Shown one piece after another: positions 15,862 to 30,800 of a DNA stretch of 47,462 bases (the first letter of the stretch is position 1; every line of letters starts with the position of its first letter). A program made the position numbers and the translations under genes. Source of the stretch: a virus; the IMG/VR virus record IMGVR_UViG_3300032242_003199, positions 1-47,462 of that record; one strand, given 5' to 3'. The notes beneath the pieces were generated by a model. That model saw only the letters and a list, made by a program, of their open reading frames with translations. It made no database searches and was not told the DNA's origin.

Positions 15862-18800
15862 ATGTCCATCAAGAGCGTAAATCTTTTACCAGAAATATTC
15901 AGGAGCGAGCCTAACCGCAAGTTCCTCACAGCCACTCTAGACCAATTGATATCTGAGGATACCAATGTTCGGTTGGACTCCTATATTGGTCGTACAGAGG
16001 CACCTACCTGGAAAGTTGGCGACACCTATGTCACAGAACCCACCAGCGACAGGCAACAGTATCAGCTAGAGTCGTCGGTCATCGTAGACGAAGGATCTGG
16101 CAATGTCAGCTTCTACAGCAGTTACATTGACACTCTCAAGCAGATAGAATTCTACGGCGGATTCACCAATGACCACAGTCGCTTGTTCAGCAATCGTTCC
16201 TACAGCTTTGATGGTCTGTTTGACTTTGACAAGTTTGTGAACTTTACACAGTACCTGTGGTTGCCAAATGGCCCTCCGGTTATTCCATTGAGTGCATCAA
16301 AGATCGTGGAAACACTGGACTACACAGTTACACGTAGCACAGCAACCAACAGCTATCAGTTTACTGAGTTTGCCAACAGCCGCAATCCTATTGTGACCTT
16401 GACCAAAGGAACCACCTACCGATTCCATATCAATCAGCCAGGGCACAAATTTTGGATACAGACCAGTCCAGGCGTGACTGGAACCGACAGCATAGAATCA
16501 GAAGCACTCAAGCGTACCATATTTGGCCTGGTCAACAACGGCGACGAAACTGGCGTGGTGACCTTTCACGTGCCTTTGTCTTCGGCACAGAACAATGTGC
16601 TCAATGCCACACAAGTAGACACAGTTGATTTTGCTACTACACTGAGCTACAATCAGATTCAAAGTTATCTCATGCATGTGCTGGCGGCCAAAGGCGGCAT
16701 TGACGGTGTCACTGCTGGTCTCAACGGCAAGAAGCTGATATTCATCAATGATGACGACAGCAATGACAAATGGACAGATCCAGGAAACTTTGATTTCACT
16801 GGATTTGATTCAGATGCTTATGAAGCAGGCCAAGCTGTGGCCGGTGCTGACAGATATGGTGTGTTCCAGATCAGAACAGTTGATGTGGGTGGTGGACGTT
16901 TTGTACTGAAATTGCAACCAGTACTGCGTGTGAACCCAGGCGAAAAAGTCTATGTCACTGCTGGCAAGACCAACGCCAACGTGCAGTTTGTCAAGAACCT
17001 CAGCGGCAAGTTTGTGGTAGCACCTCCTGTCACAGCACCACTGGACATGCTGTATTACCAGGATGACACTGATCCGAGTTTCTATGGTGTGATAAAACTA
17101 GTGGATCCAGGTGCAGAAACCATTGATGTGGTACAAGACATTTTGGGAACCAATGGCTATACCAGCCCCAACGGAGTCACACTGTCCAACGGCATGTGTG
17201 TGTCGTTTGATCAAACAGCTACTCCGGCCAGATATGCCGGCAACAACTATATTGTTGAAGGTGTTGGCAAAGGTATCAAACTGTTAAGCACAGGCGATTT
17301 CACTGTGCCAGAAACCTATGCTCAACTCAGTAGTTTAGGGACTCCTGACTATGTGACCATCAATCGTGCCAGCCGTGACCTAAATGCATGGAGTCGTAGC
17401 AATCGATGGTTCCACAGGCAAACAGTTGAACTTGCCGCAAAATATCTCAACCAACCAGAGCTGGTCAACCTTACCAATATCACACGTGGCTCTAGACCAA
17501 TTATTGAGTTTGATCCAGACATCTATCTGTTTGAATATGGTCGCCAGTCACGTGCGCCAGTTGACATCATTGATTTTGAAATCACTGATGCATTCAGCGA
17601 AGTGGAAGGCAAATCCAGCTATGTGGTACGCATGCCGCATGGTGTGACTCGTCCACTCACAGCCGGTACTCGTATTATCTTTGCAAACGATACTGATCCC
17701 AATGTGCGTGATCGTATCTACAGTGTGGACTACATCACCACCGACACTCAACGTGTGATCCATTTGGTCAGCAACAACACCGAGATACTGCCTGTGTATG
17801 AAGTAGACACAGTCAGCATAACATCAAACATAGCCTACAACTTTGTACCAACCGTGACTTTCAGCAAACCATTGCCTGGCATTGGTGCTGAAACAGCAGA
17901 AGGTATTGTAAACCTCAACACAACAGGTGTTGCCAATGTGGGTGTGGTGTACGGTGGTGTCAACTACATTGCCAATGTCTACATAGACGTAACCACAGCA
18001 AATTCTGTACCGTTTGTACCCACAGTGGCCTACAAACCATTCAAGCAGATAGATCATATCAGACTGGACACCAAAGGATCTGGCTACAGTGCCAGCAATC
18101 CCACAGTGTACATTTCCAATCCCAATGCCATGTACGGCAATGTACAGTCGGCTGCTACTACAGGTAGCTCTACCACTTTCACCCTTAGTGTGAGCAGTAC
18201 AGCATTTGCCAGCTTGGTAGCTGGCATGCAAGTGGTTGCTGGCGGTGTGTTGGGTGGCACCATTGTTAGTTCTGTTGACAAGTCCGGTGGCGCATCTGCC
18301 ACAGTGGTCACAGTGAATGCTCCACTGGCAGTGGGCAATGTTATAGCCAAGACAAACACAGTACAAAATGTATCACCTGGAGACATCTGGAACTTTGCCA
18401 GCAATGCCACAGCCGGTGGATATGCCACAGTTGCTTTGTCAATCAAAACCAGCCAACTGATAACAGTTAATGACACATCCATGGTTGATACCAACATGGT
18501 AGTCAGCGGTGGTTCGTTGCCTGTGTCTATTTCTCAAGTGGTGTTGAACACACAGGCCGGAGTACCAGCACGTATTGTCACTACAGTACCGCATGGTCTC
18601 GTCGCAGGCACGCTGGTGTTTATCAGAAGCATTATTGGTACCGTGGAATTGAACTTCACACAGTACTATGCCGCACCTGTCAGCAACGGTGGAAATCCGT
18701 CAGTGGCAATTGATCTCTACGCCGATGCACTGCTCACAGTGCCACTGGATCTAAGAGCGGCAACTGCATACGTGAGTGGTGGTACCATCACAGCCAACAC

Positions 18801-21800
18801 TGTTGACTATGGTTTGGTCAAAGTGACCAAGGTGCTGAGTCCAACACAGTTTACAGTAAGTTCGCCCGTGACCCTGGTACAAGGTACCAAGTTGGTATTT
18901 GTTGGTGTCACAGCCAAGGCATTTGCTCGTGCAGCCAACGGAGGACTGTATGTGGCAACAGTGACAGATCCAGGTTCAGGCTACACTGCTACCAATCCAC
19001 CTGTGGTCACTATTCCGTCTGATGGTGGCACCAGCGCCAACATCACTGCCATCACCAACGACAACATCATCAACTATATCACAGTAAAAGATCCAGGGTC
19101 GGGTTATGTGATCAAGTCCGGCATCAACATCAACATCATAAGCAATGTTGATTTGGTCACAGCCAACGTGACCAGCAATGGTACCAATGTGCTGTATTTT
19201 GACAATCCACAACAGCTGGTACCTGTACAGCCTGGCTGGCGTGTGTATTTGATTTCAACCGTGAATGGTGTTGACACCTACACTGATTTTGCTCAGGTGC
19301 CTTTTGCAGAAAGCGCCTACAGCGGACCACATCCTACTGAGTTCAGATTCCTCATGGACTATACCAGAACACGTGCCAAGATTGGCACAGTGTTGTCGGT
19401 TGACTATGCCGCTGGTACCATAACCTTGGTCAGCGGTGTGTATGCCAAAGACTCAGACGGTGTTACGATTGATCTACCTAAAGGATCTCGCTTGCATGTG
19501 TCTGCACAAAGCAGATTCTTCCTGCTGGAAAACTATGGATCATCAGGAGCGTTTGGCAACACAACCAAGACTGGGTTCCTGACAGCCAAAGAAACCATTC
19601 TCAGCACACAGCTACAGTTGAACACTGTGATGGGTGTACAGCCGGGCATGATGCTGAAAGATCTATCAAACACCTTGCCAATTGGTGTGGTAGTCACAGC
19701 AGTTGATGCATACGTGAACTTGATCACACTAAACAACCCAGTGACCCTGGGTGTGAACACACCAGTGGAATTTGTGTCTGACGCACTGCTGACCACAACA
19801 CTATTGCCTACCACACTGGCCAATGTGCAAGTGACCAACCCTGGCAAAGGCTACACCAGTGCTCCGGTGGTGACCATACAACCCGCAGTGCAAAGTGATC
19901 CGATACTGACCACCCTGGATACATCAACTGATTCTCGCGTGTTGCTAAATGTGGGATCAACAGTCAACATCGTGGCCAACGCCAAAGTAACCAGCACCTA
20001 CGATTCATCAGGCAATGGTGTGACCACAGGATCTTCAGTGCCACATGTGGTTGGATTTGCCAGCAAGCAATTGACCTCAACCACCAGCCAGCCTCAGGTG
20101 ATACTGGACATCTCACAGACGCAAAACTTTGTGGATATTTTTGTCACATTTACCTTGGCCGCAGAAGCCACAGCCACTGTGAGATCATTGAATGTGCAGG
20201 CTGATTATGTTTCTGCCCAGCCTGACATTTATCAAGCCACGGACACAGTGTTGGTTTCTGTGCCAACAAACCCATCAGGTCAAATGTCCAACAGTGCCGC
20301 AATCAGCACATTCAATCAGTTCTACTTTGATGGTTCCAGCTGGTTGCCTTCACAACAGAAGACCAATGTTAATCAAGAACCTTTGTTTGATGCTTTTGAT
20401 GAAAATGGATACAGTGCCGCAGACGGCACTGTTTATGCAGGTACCAAATTTACAGGTACAAAGATTTTTGGATACAAGGTAGGCACTGGCGCCACAGATT
20501 CAGTACTGAACTTCCCTCTCAGCTATCAGAACAATTTCAACAGTGTGGGCGACATACAGTTTGTCAACTATTTCCAAAATGACACCTTCAAGTATCAGCC
20601 ATTGGATTCATATGCTGAACTGTCGCTATCAATCAGCAAGTTTGTGTTGAAACAGTACACCGGTGCCAGTGCCGAGCCGTGGATCTATCGCAATGTCTGG
20701 ACAGAATCCGCTGAAAAGAGCAAACAGTATCAACAGTTCAACTATGTTTACAACGGTCTTATAAATCAATTTGAAGTGGATGTGGTACCAGCACAGTCTG
20801 CCACGGTACCATACATCAAGGTCTACGCAGGTGGCAACAGGCTTCCAGAATCTTCAGTAAGCATTGGCAACCAAACAGGACGCACTGTGATCACAGTGGA
20901 TCCAACCATGATAGAAGCCAATCAGCTGATCATTGTCAAGATCTTTAGCCGCACACCAAGTCATCTGGGATTCTACAATGTGCCCAATAACTTGGATCTA
21001 AACCCACTGAACAACAATTTTGACACATTGACTCTGGGACAATTGAGACAGCATCTGGTGATCATGGCCGACAATCACTATGGAGTTGTTGGATCAATCA
21101 GCGGCAGCAGTAACATCAGAGACATCTACAACAAAAACTGGGAAGGTGCCATACTACAGCACACCAGTCCTGCGGCAATGGCCAGCTTGTTTTTGGTTGA
21201 CAAGACCCTGAACATCATTGAATCTGTGAAGTTTGCACAGCGCGAATACAACAAGTTCAAGAATCGTTTCCTCAGCCAGTCAACCAAGATACAGGTAAAT
21301 GTCAAAGACATTCCTGGAGCTGTTGACAGCATATTGGCCAGTCTCATGGTTGGCAAGAGCTCGCTGAGCCCTTGGTACGACAGCGACATGGTGCCATATG
21401 GAAACAACTTCCGCAAGCAAACAAACATCAAGATTCTTGACACCACACAACGCATATATCTGATTCCGCAGACCTTTGATCCAACCATGCTACAGCGTCG
21501 TGCTGTGTTGATATACCAACGTGATCACAGCATTGGATTGAATTGCTTGCTGATCACTGGAATTGATTTTACATTCAACACAGCAACATCAACCATCACG
21601 CTGAGTGACGATCTACCGCTGGCGTACACACAACATCTGGTTGTGGTCGATTATTCCACTACTGTGGAAAACTACATTCCAGAAACTCCTACCAAACTGG
21701 GTCTGTATCCCAAGTTCACTCCCATGATGTTCCGGGACGATACCTATCGTGAACCGGTTATGGTCATACAAGGACACGATGGCAGCATTACCCCGGCATT

Positions 21801-24800
21801 TGGTGACTACAGAGATCAGTTGTTGCTGGAACTTGAACTGCGAATCTACAACAACATCAAAGTGAACTTTGACAACACCTTGTTGGAAATCTATGACACC
21901 TTGCCTGGCAAGTATCGCGAAACAGATTACTCACATCATGAGTTTTCACAACTTTTGACTGATTCTTTCTTGACCTGGATCGGCAACAACAAACAAGACT
22001 ACAGCACCAATCGTTTCTTCAAAGGCAATGATCCATTTACCTGGAACTACAATGGCCTGCAGGATCTCACAGGAGAATTGTTGCCTGGATACTGGAGAGC
22101 TATATATCAGTATTTCTATGACACTGATCGTCCCAACACACATCCATGGGAAATGCTGGGCTTTAGTCAGATGCCAGACTGGTGGGAGTATGCTTATGGT
22201 CCTGGTCCTTACACAGGTGGCAACACTGTGCTATGGGGAGACCTAGAAGCAGGACGCATCTTGCAAGGACCTCGTGCAGGCATTGACAAGAGATTTGCAC
22301 GTCCAGGACTGGCCAGGATTGTACCAGTTGACGAAAACGGCATGCTGAAACCGCCGATATCAGTCATGGTCGCGCAATTCAATTCACAAAATACCAGTAG
22401 TGGTTTCCAGATCGGCGACCAAGGTCCTGTTGAAACTGCATGGAGGAGATCAAGCGATTTCCCCTATGCCATACAGCTGGCATTGATACTGGCAAAACCT
22501 GCCATGTACCTTGGCACACTGTTTGACAACAGCAGATACTACTACGACACTGCTCTCAAGCAAATTGTGTTTTCAGGCACCAGACAGCGACTGATACCTT
22601 CTTTGTTGCAAGTGCCTGATGCAGGATTGAGTACCAATCCTATGGTACTCACAGCTGGCTACAGCAACTGGATCAGAGACTATCTCACACAGCAGGGCAT
22701 TGACGGGTCAGACAAACTGCGAGATCATCTTGCCAAGCTAGATGTACGTCTCAGCTACAAGGTAGCTGGATTTACCAGCCAGAATCAGCTGGAGATCGTG
22801 GCACAGCAAAGTTCACCAGGCGGCAGCGGCAACAACATTGTGATCCCCAACGAGAACTACATTGTCTATCTGAACAAGAGCGCACCTGTGGATCGACTGA
22901 TCTACAGCGCAGTGGCAGTGGAAGTGACCAACACAGGCTGGCGCATAGCCGGCTACGACACACAGAAACCTTATTTCACTATCATACCAAGCCAGCCCAG
23001 CAACAACACAATTTCAGTGACTGAGGCAGGACGATCAGTTGTGCTGTACAAAGATGCACGACTGGACATCACAGTGAATGTTCCCTACGGAACTGAATTC
23101 CGTACCGCTCAAGAAATGGCCGACTTCCTGTATTCATATCAGCGTTGGTTGAGCTATATTGGATTTGATTTCACCGAGTACAACAATGAACTCAACGTGG
23201 TTCAGGACTGGGTCTTGAGCATCAGAGAATATCTCACATGGTCTGCACAAAACTTCCAAGTGGGCACACTGCTGATCTTGAGTCCAATTGGTTCCAAGAT
23301 CACTGCTCGTTCGCCACTGGGTGTGGTTGACGAAATCACAGGCAAGTTCAACAGCAATCGTTTCTTGGATCAGAATTTTACCTTGATACGTCACGGCGAA
23401 TATGCAGTCACAAGAGAAGATGGCATGTTCACTGCCACAGCAGTCACAGGCAAGATGATTGCACTGGCTGACCTCAGTTTGGTACAATACGAACATGTGT
23501 TGATATTCAACAATATCACAGTGTTCAAGGACGTGATCTACAAACCAGAAATTGGCAACAGGCAGTATCGCCTGCGCTTGACGGGCTACAAGACCGGCAG
23601 CTGGACTGGCCAGCTCAGCGCACCTGGCTATATCTACAACAGCTCTATTGTTGATGAATGGCAACCAAACACTTCATATCAGTTGGGCACACTGATACAG
23701 TACAAGAACAACTATTACTATGCACTTGAAGCAGTGCCTACGTCAACTGAATTCAACTTTATCTACTGGAAGATTGTTGACAAAGCACAGATCAAAACTG
23801 GACTATTGCCCAACCTAAGCAACAATGCCAACAAGTTCCGCTACATCTATGACATTGACAAGATTGGTAGAGATGCCAACTTCCAGCACTACAGCAATGG
23901 TCTAATTGGTTTCCGTGAACGCACCTTCCTGTCACAGTTGGGCATTGAAGTGCCTGCGCAGGTAAGATTCTATCAGGGCTACATCAAACAAAAAGGCACC
24001 AAGAACGCTATCACTGCCTTGACGTCAGGACAGTTTGATAACATTGTGTCTGATGTCACCTTCTACGAAGAATGGGCACTGCGCCTGGGCGAATACGGCA
24101 GCACTCAAAGCAATCAATATCTTGAAGTCACACTGGACGAGCAGAAGTTTACCAATGATCCAGGTGCATTTGTGTTAAAAGAACTGGATGTTCCTGACAC
24201 TCAGGGTGTGGTAAACTTCAACCCACGCACAATATATCGTACTTCAGAACCCACATACACTGCCAACATTCTGTTGCCAAGAGCAGATTATGCCCCACGC
24301 ATTGGCGACAACATCACAGCAGGTTACCCATCACTGAGCGACATTGATGGCACCATTTATGACATCGCTGACTATCAGAAACACTACAGCATGGTTGCTT
24401 CCATGGGTGCTGGTTTCAAAGTCTGGGTGGCAGTTGACTTCAACAAGAGCTGGAATGTGTATCGTGCAACAGAAACAGATGTGCTACTCAACACTGTCAC
24501 TCGTGGCACGGGCACGGATCTGTTGTTTACATTTGAAAAACCACACAATGCAAAAGCAGGAAACTTGATTGCAATCAAGAGTTTCTCAAGCGGTGCGCTT
24601 GACGGATTCTACTTGGTAAAACAAGTAAACGACAACCTTTCGCTCACAGTCACAGGCTATCGAGGAACAACCACTTTCAGCCAGATTCGCACAGTGAGTG
24701 GAACCGGCATCTATTTCTTGATGGAAAGTGTGCGCTACAACACAGTGTCGGATATCATTGGCTTTACTCCTCCACATGGCTGGCGCAATCAAGATCGTGT

Positions 24801-27800
24801 GTGGATCGACAACGATCTCGGTACCAACAGTTGGGGTGTGTTCCAAAAGACCGACGGCTGGAACACCACACGCATTTTGCCACTGAGACAAGGCGAAGAC
24901 CGCTACAAAGAAGGCTACGGTGCAGAAGTCAAATTGAGTGCTGACAATCAGATCATACTGACTGGTACTCCTGGGTACACCGCCGGGTCGTTGAGCGGGT
25001 TGAAAGTTATCAATCCAGGATCAGGTTATGTCAAACCCGCAGTGACCATTTCTTATCCAACTGGTCCTCAGGGCATACGTGCAGATTTCAATGCCACTCT
25101 TGACAACGGCACACTGATCACTCCAACTGTGGTTTCTGCAGGTTCGGGCTATACCATTGCCCCTAACATCACGATCACTGACCAGTATACCATAAATGCC
25201 AATGCTGATACCATCAATGGTTATTACATCTACATAACCACAGCACAAGCCGCACACATCTATGTGGGTGACAGCATCACTGCCAATGGCATTCCAACCG
25301 GGTGGTCAGTGACCAACCAACCAAACACCACATTCAACTATGTGCAGATTGGCCAAGGTCCGCTGGTAACATACTCATCAGGCACAGCAACTCCTATACA
25401 AATTGGCAGTGCTACCTGGGTGGTCAATGCAACCAGTGTGCCTGACATTGCTGTGGGATCTGGCTTTGCGGCATTCCCATATGGACGTAGCACCAGCTTA
25501 TACTATGCCACAGGCATAGTTTCCAACATATATTCCAGTGGCAGCAGTAGCTACATCACGGCCAACATCTTTGCCATACAGGACAACGGATCCAATGTGT
25601 CTTCAGGAAATGTGTACACATCCTGGACACTGCAAACAACCATTGCTGTCAAGCAAGGTACGCCGGTCACTTTCAGTCGCGGCTCGTCTGGTGTCATACT
25701 TGCAAAACTATCGCCCACTGAAATTGATCATATTGAAGTGGTACAAGGTGGCAGCGGATTCATCATCACTCCAACCTTGGTGATTGACGGCGGTGGCGGC
25801 TCTGGAGCAACTGCACAAGCATATCTCACCAATGGTGTGATCACATCTGTGGTAATTACCAATCCGGGCTCGGGCTACACAGATATTCCAGACGTGATTG
25901 TGCTCAGTAACAACCCATCTCCTGTTACCTTGCGTGTGAAACTGAAACCAACATCACTGGGCAACTTGGTCATTGATCAAAAGGGCACAGGCTACAGAGA
26001 ACCAACTCTGACGTTCACTACCAACACCAATGACTTTGCCAATTCAGCAGTGGCCAACATCAGCTTCTATCCCAATGCAGGGGTTAGCTCAGTCACCATG
26101 TACAGTGCCGGATCAGGCTATGGCAACAGCTCGATCATAACAATGGCCAACAGCCAAACAGGCAGTGGCTTTGTTGGCAATGTGTATCTGGGAGTTATAT
26201 CTGCCAGACTGGTCAGTGCTGGAACTGGCTATGTGAAAGGCAATGTTGTCACGGTCGTTGGTGGCACGGTGCGCGGCGCAACCTACATGGCCAATATCAT
26301 TGTGGACACTGTGATTGGATTCTCGGGTGCAATCAGCAGTTATCATATCCTGTCAGCTGGACAGTATATCTATACACCAACCAATACTTCAGCAGTTTCC
26401 ACAGTCTGCTACGCTGATGTGAACCACAAAACCACACCAGCTGTGTTTGATCTATCGTTTGGTGTGTCAAACGTTTCGGTGATCAGTCCTGGATCAGGAT
26501 ACAACACAACATTTACCACAGCCAACATCTACTATCCAGGCGGATCCGGTGCAACAGGCACAGTGAGCAGAACCATAAACGGCATAGCAACATTTGCTTC
26601 AACCAGTGTGGTAAATCTTGGCCAAGGTTACATCGATGTGCCAACTGTCACAGTGACTGACCTATTGGGATCTGGATCAGGTGCTGTGGTAGAAGCAGTG
26701 ATATCAACTGGACAGGTAAAAACATTCCTGCGCCCAGACAAAACCAATTACGATCTAGTTGAAACACAGTTGATCAATCCTTTCTCCAGCGATGCCAGAG
26801 AATTTGGATTTGCAGTGGATGTGGGCACAATCAACATTGTGGTCAGCGCACCTGGCACATACAAAAACTACGGCGGTGTGCTGGTATCACAGTCATTGGG
26901 ATCAACCTACATCAGCAGCCAAATGATATATCCAGTGGACTTGACATATCTGTCAAATGTTTCGCCCAGGTTTGGTCACAGTGTGGCGCTGAGCAGAGAC
27001 GAGAACTGGTTGTACATTGGTGCACCTGGCATCAACAAAGTGTACTGCTATGGCAAACAGGTCGAAACCTATGCCAGGGTAACAATCGTTCCAGAGCCAA
27101 TCAATCAACAGATTGCCTATGGCACCAACTTGTTGGGTCTGCAGTCTGCTAAAGAAATCACAGTGATTGGGTCAACCGGCAAGATATACGAAGCCAACTT
27201 TGACTATGCAGTGTCATCCAATGGCTTGATCAGCTTTGCTGATTTTGCTCGCATCAGCGGACAAAAAGCCATCTACGTCACACGCAACAGGTTGCAAACC
27301 ACACTGGTGCCCACAGTGATCAGGAACATCATCCAACGTGCCTATCCATTGTTGAGCCGACCAAGTTCAATTGACCAACTGTTGGTATACGGCGCCACTG
27401 GTCGAGTGTTTGTGCCCAACAAAGAATTCACAGTGGTTGGCACCAATATCATATTCTTGGACGATGGATTCTTGACCGAGCCCAGCATTGTTATCCAGCA
27501 GAGATCAGTGTACTATACCTTGGTTGACACCATTACTCCGCCAGACAAGGTAAACTCAGGTGCCAATTTTGGCTACAGTGTTAGAACAGACAAACTGGGC
27601 TATCGTATTGTGATTGGTTCACCAGACTATGCTGGCACCAGCCCAGATGGCACTACCTGGAGCAATGTCAACGCTTCACTGACTTCCACTGTAAGCAATG
27701 TCATATACTTCCCAACTGCATCAATCAACTCATCATTGGTTGGCACAGTGATCAAAGGACCAACTGTACAGTGGTATCCAAAAGACATGGGTGTGCTGGT

Positions 27801-30800
27801 GACCAGTGTGGGAACACAAAACATCAACGGGGTTGTCTACGGTGCAGTGTATCTGGACACCAACGTCACAGTCACAGCCGGCGACACTATCAATTTCATG
27901 CCCACTGTGGCCAGCAGTGGCCGCGCCTACAGCTACAGTCGTAGCTATGAAGTGGTCAACTCAGTTGGTATCTCCAATACCTTCAACGTGGGCCAGCTGA
28001 GAAGCGTGGTTGCTGTCAAACTGGATGATATTGAGCTTACCAATCTCACTGACTTCCAGGTCCTGAACAATTCTGTACAACTGGCAACCACTCCAAAGAA
28101 TGGTGCCAAGATACAGATTGACACCAACTACTTTAATCTGATACAGGCATTCCCAGCCGAGTCTGTGGTCAACAACGGCAGCTTTGGTGCCACAGTAGAC
28201 ATCAGTCCTGACAACACCAGCGTGGTAGTTGGCAGCCCTGGTTACCGTGACATCAACTACTACAACGGTGCTGTGTATCGCTATGTGAACAAGGGACTGT
28301 ACTATGGCACAGTGACCAACGAATATGACTTCTTGCAGACCAACGTGGCTGTGGGATCTACTATAAAGGTCAACGACAAGACCATCACGTTCAGCAAGAT
28401 AATTCCAGGTATCTTTACCAACGTCACGGTGGCAGTGAGCACACTGCAAACCAGTTATGTGTCATTGACATCAAACGTGGGCATGGCAGTGGGAGACATT
28501 GTTACCAGCAACTCTGTGCCAGCATCTGCTGGTGTACAAGTGCTGACCTTGGCCAACCTGGCCACATCAAACGGAACCACATTTGCCAACGTGATAGTGT
28601 CACAGCCTTTCACAGCCACAGCAGGCGAAACCATTGTGTTTGAACGTTATGGCGACAACGTGACCAACATCCAAAAGAATTTTACCGCAGCCGGCTTGAT
28701 TGGAGTGACCACACAGCTTACATCAGATGGTCACATTACCATTGGATCAACTGCTAGCACAGGCATAAACTCAATCAACATCCTGCCAGGCGTGGGCACA
28801 GCACTGGCTGGAATTGGATTGAAAGTATATCAGCTGACACAGACCATCAAGCATCCACGATACGGAGTACCAGAAAGATTTGGTACCAAAGTAGCACTGG
28901 ATGACACTGGACTAACTGTGGCCATTGCCAGTGCCGGTGGCAATACATTGAAAAAATCAACCTTTGACAACAAATCTGGTGCCATCAACATAGGCACACT
29001 GTTTGACAAAGATACCACACGATTCGTTGACAATCTCAACTCCAGTGGTGCTGTGTACATTTACGATTACCTGTCACCTCCAGGCGAAACCCTGGCATCA
29101 CCAGGCAAGCTGTTGTACAACCAAGTGTTGCAAAACTCACATGTGCTCACAGGCGATAACTTTGGAGCGTCCATTGACATCAATGCTGGGTGGGCCTTGG
29201 TTGGTGCAGATGCCAGCAGTTACTACAGCCAATACTCTGGTATGGTACACCTGTTTATCAACCCAACATCAGTCAAAGGTTGGAGCAGACTGCGCCAGCG
29301 TGGTGACCGTGTGGACATAGACTACATCAACCAAACATTTATCTACAGCAAGAAAAAACAAACCATCCTGCAACAGTTGGATTATTTTGACCCGGCCAAA
29401 GGCAAGATACTGGGTCTGGCCGATCAAGAACTTGACTACAAGAGCAGTTATGATCCTGCATACTACAACAAAGGAACCAGAGCAACAGTGACCATTAGCG
29501 AAACTTCTGCATGGGGTTCCATACAAGAAGGACAGACCTGGTGGGATCTATCTCAAGTGAGATACATTGACTACGAACAAGGCGACATAAACTATCGTGC
29601 AGTACACTGGGGCGATCTATTCCCTGACAGTATGGTCACAGTGGCTGAATGGGTTGGATCAAATGTGCTGCCTAGCATGTACCAAGAAACCATGATGGAT
29701 GGTGTGGCCAAATACCCTGACGACAGTGCCTACGTAGAAGACAACTACTATGACAAGCAAAGCGGCTTGATCAAGACCAAGTACTACTACTGGGTGGTTG
29801 GCAAGTCTTCTATTGACAACACCAAGACCAAGCGTACCAACAGTGTGATTACACTGGAAAAACTCATTGCCAATCCTGCACAGCAAGGCATACCTTATGC
29901 GGCAGCACTGGCCAGCAATGCATTTGCTGTGTGGAACGTGCGCAGTTTCCTACAAGCAACTGACACTGTGCTTCGCGTGGACTACAGCAAAGTACTCACA
30001 CAGATCTTGAGCCACAACGAGTGGAAGCTGATACAGCAAGGCAATCCAGAAAGCTATGTGCCTGGCAAAGTCATTGACAAACTGGTTGACAGTCTGTCAG
30101 GTGAAAACTCCACAGGTGCTGTGGTGCCTGATCTCAAACTATCATCAGCTGACGCCTACGGCATCAACAATCTACCTCGCCAAAGCATGATCGTCAATCC
30201 GGTAAATGCTACCAAGGTATTTGTTGCGTTTGTAAACAATGTGCTGAGCACCATGCTCATTACTGGCACTAGAGACTTTGTGAATCTCAACAAAGCTGAG
30301 CCTGTACCAGCCAGTGGCGTGGGATTCTATGATGTCACTGTTGACACAGTGGATCAACTGTTGTACATTCCATCGCCACCAGTGGATTACAAAGTGCTGG
30401 TCAATGCTGATGCCACATACGTGGGCAATCCTTGGACCATCTACAAATACACTGAGGCCAATGGTTTCCAGCTCACACGCATCCAAAGCTACAACACCAA
30501 ACGTTGGTGGAATTATGTTGACTACTATGTTGCAGGCTACACACAATATACCAACATTGACTTTGTTGTGTCTCGTTATAACGAGATTGAAACACTGTCG
30601 CTCACAGCAGGCAACACTGTCAAGGTCTTGAACAACAGCCAAGGCCAGTATGTGGTCTATGTCTACAATGCCAACAACACACTGACACCAGTGATAGTGG
30701 AAAGTGGCACCATACAGTTGAGCAGTGCCTTGTACGATGCCACACTGTCGGGTGTGGGTTTTGACAATGCGTCGTTTGACCAAGTGGGCTTTAGCACCAC

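Noticed and set aside
25006-26720. Possible CRISPR or tandem DNA repeat array
   Set aside because: The periodicity is in the protein (GSGYT units) and the DNA copies are diverged and coding.
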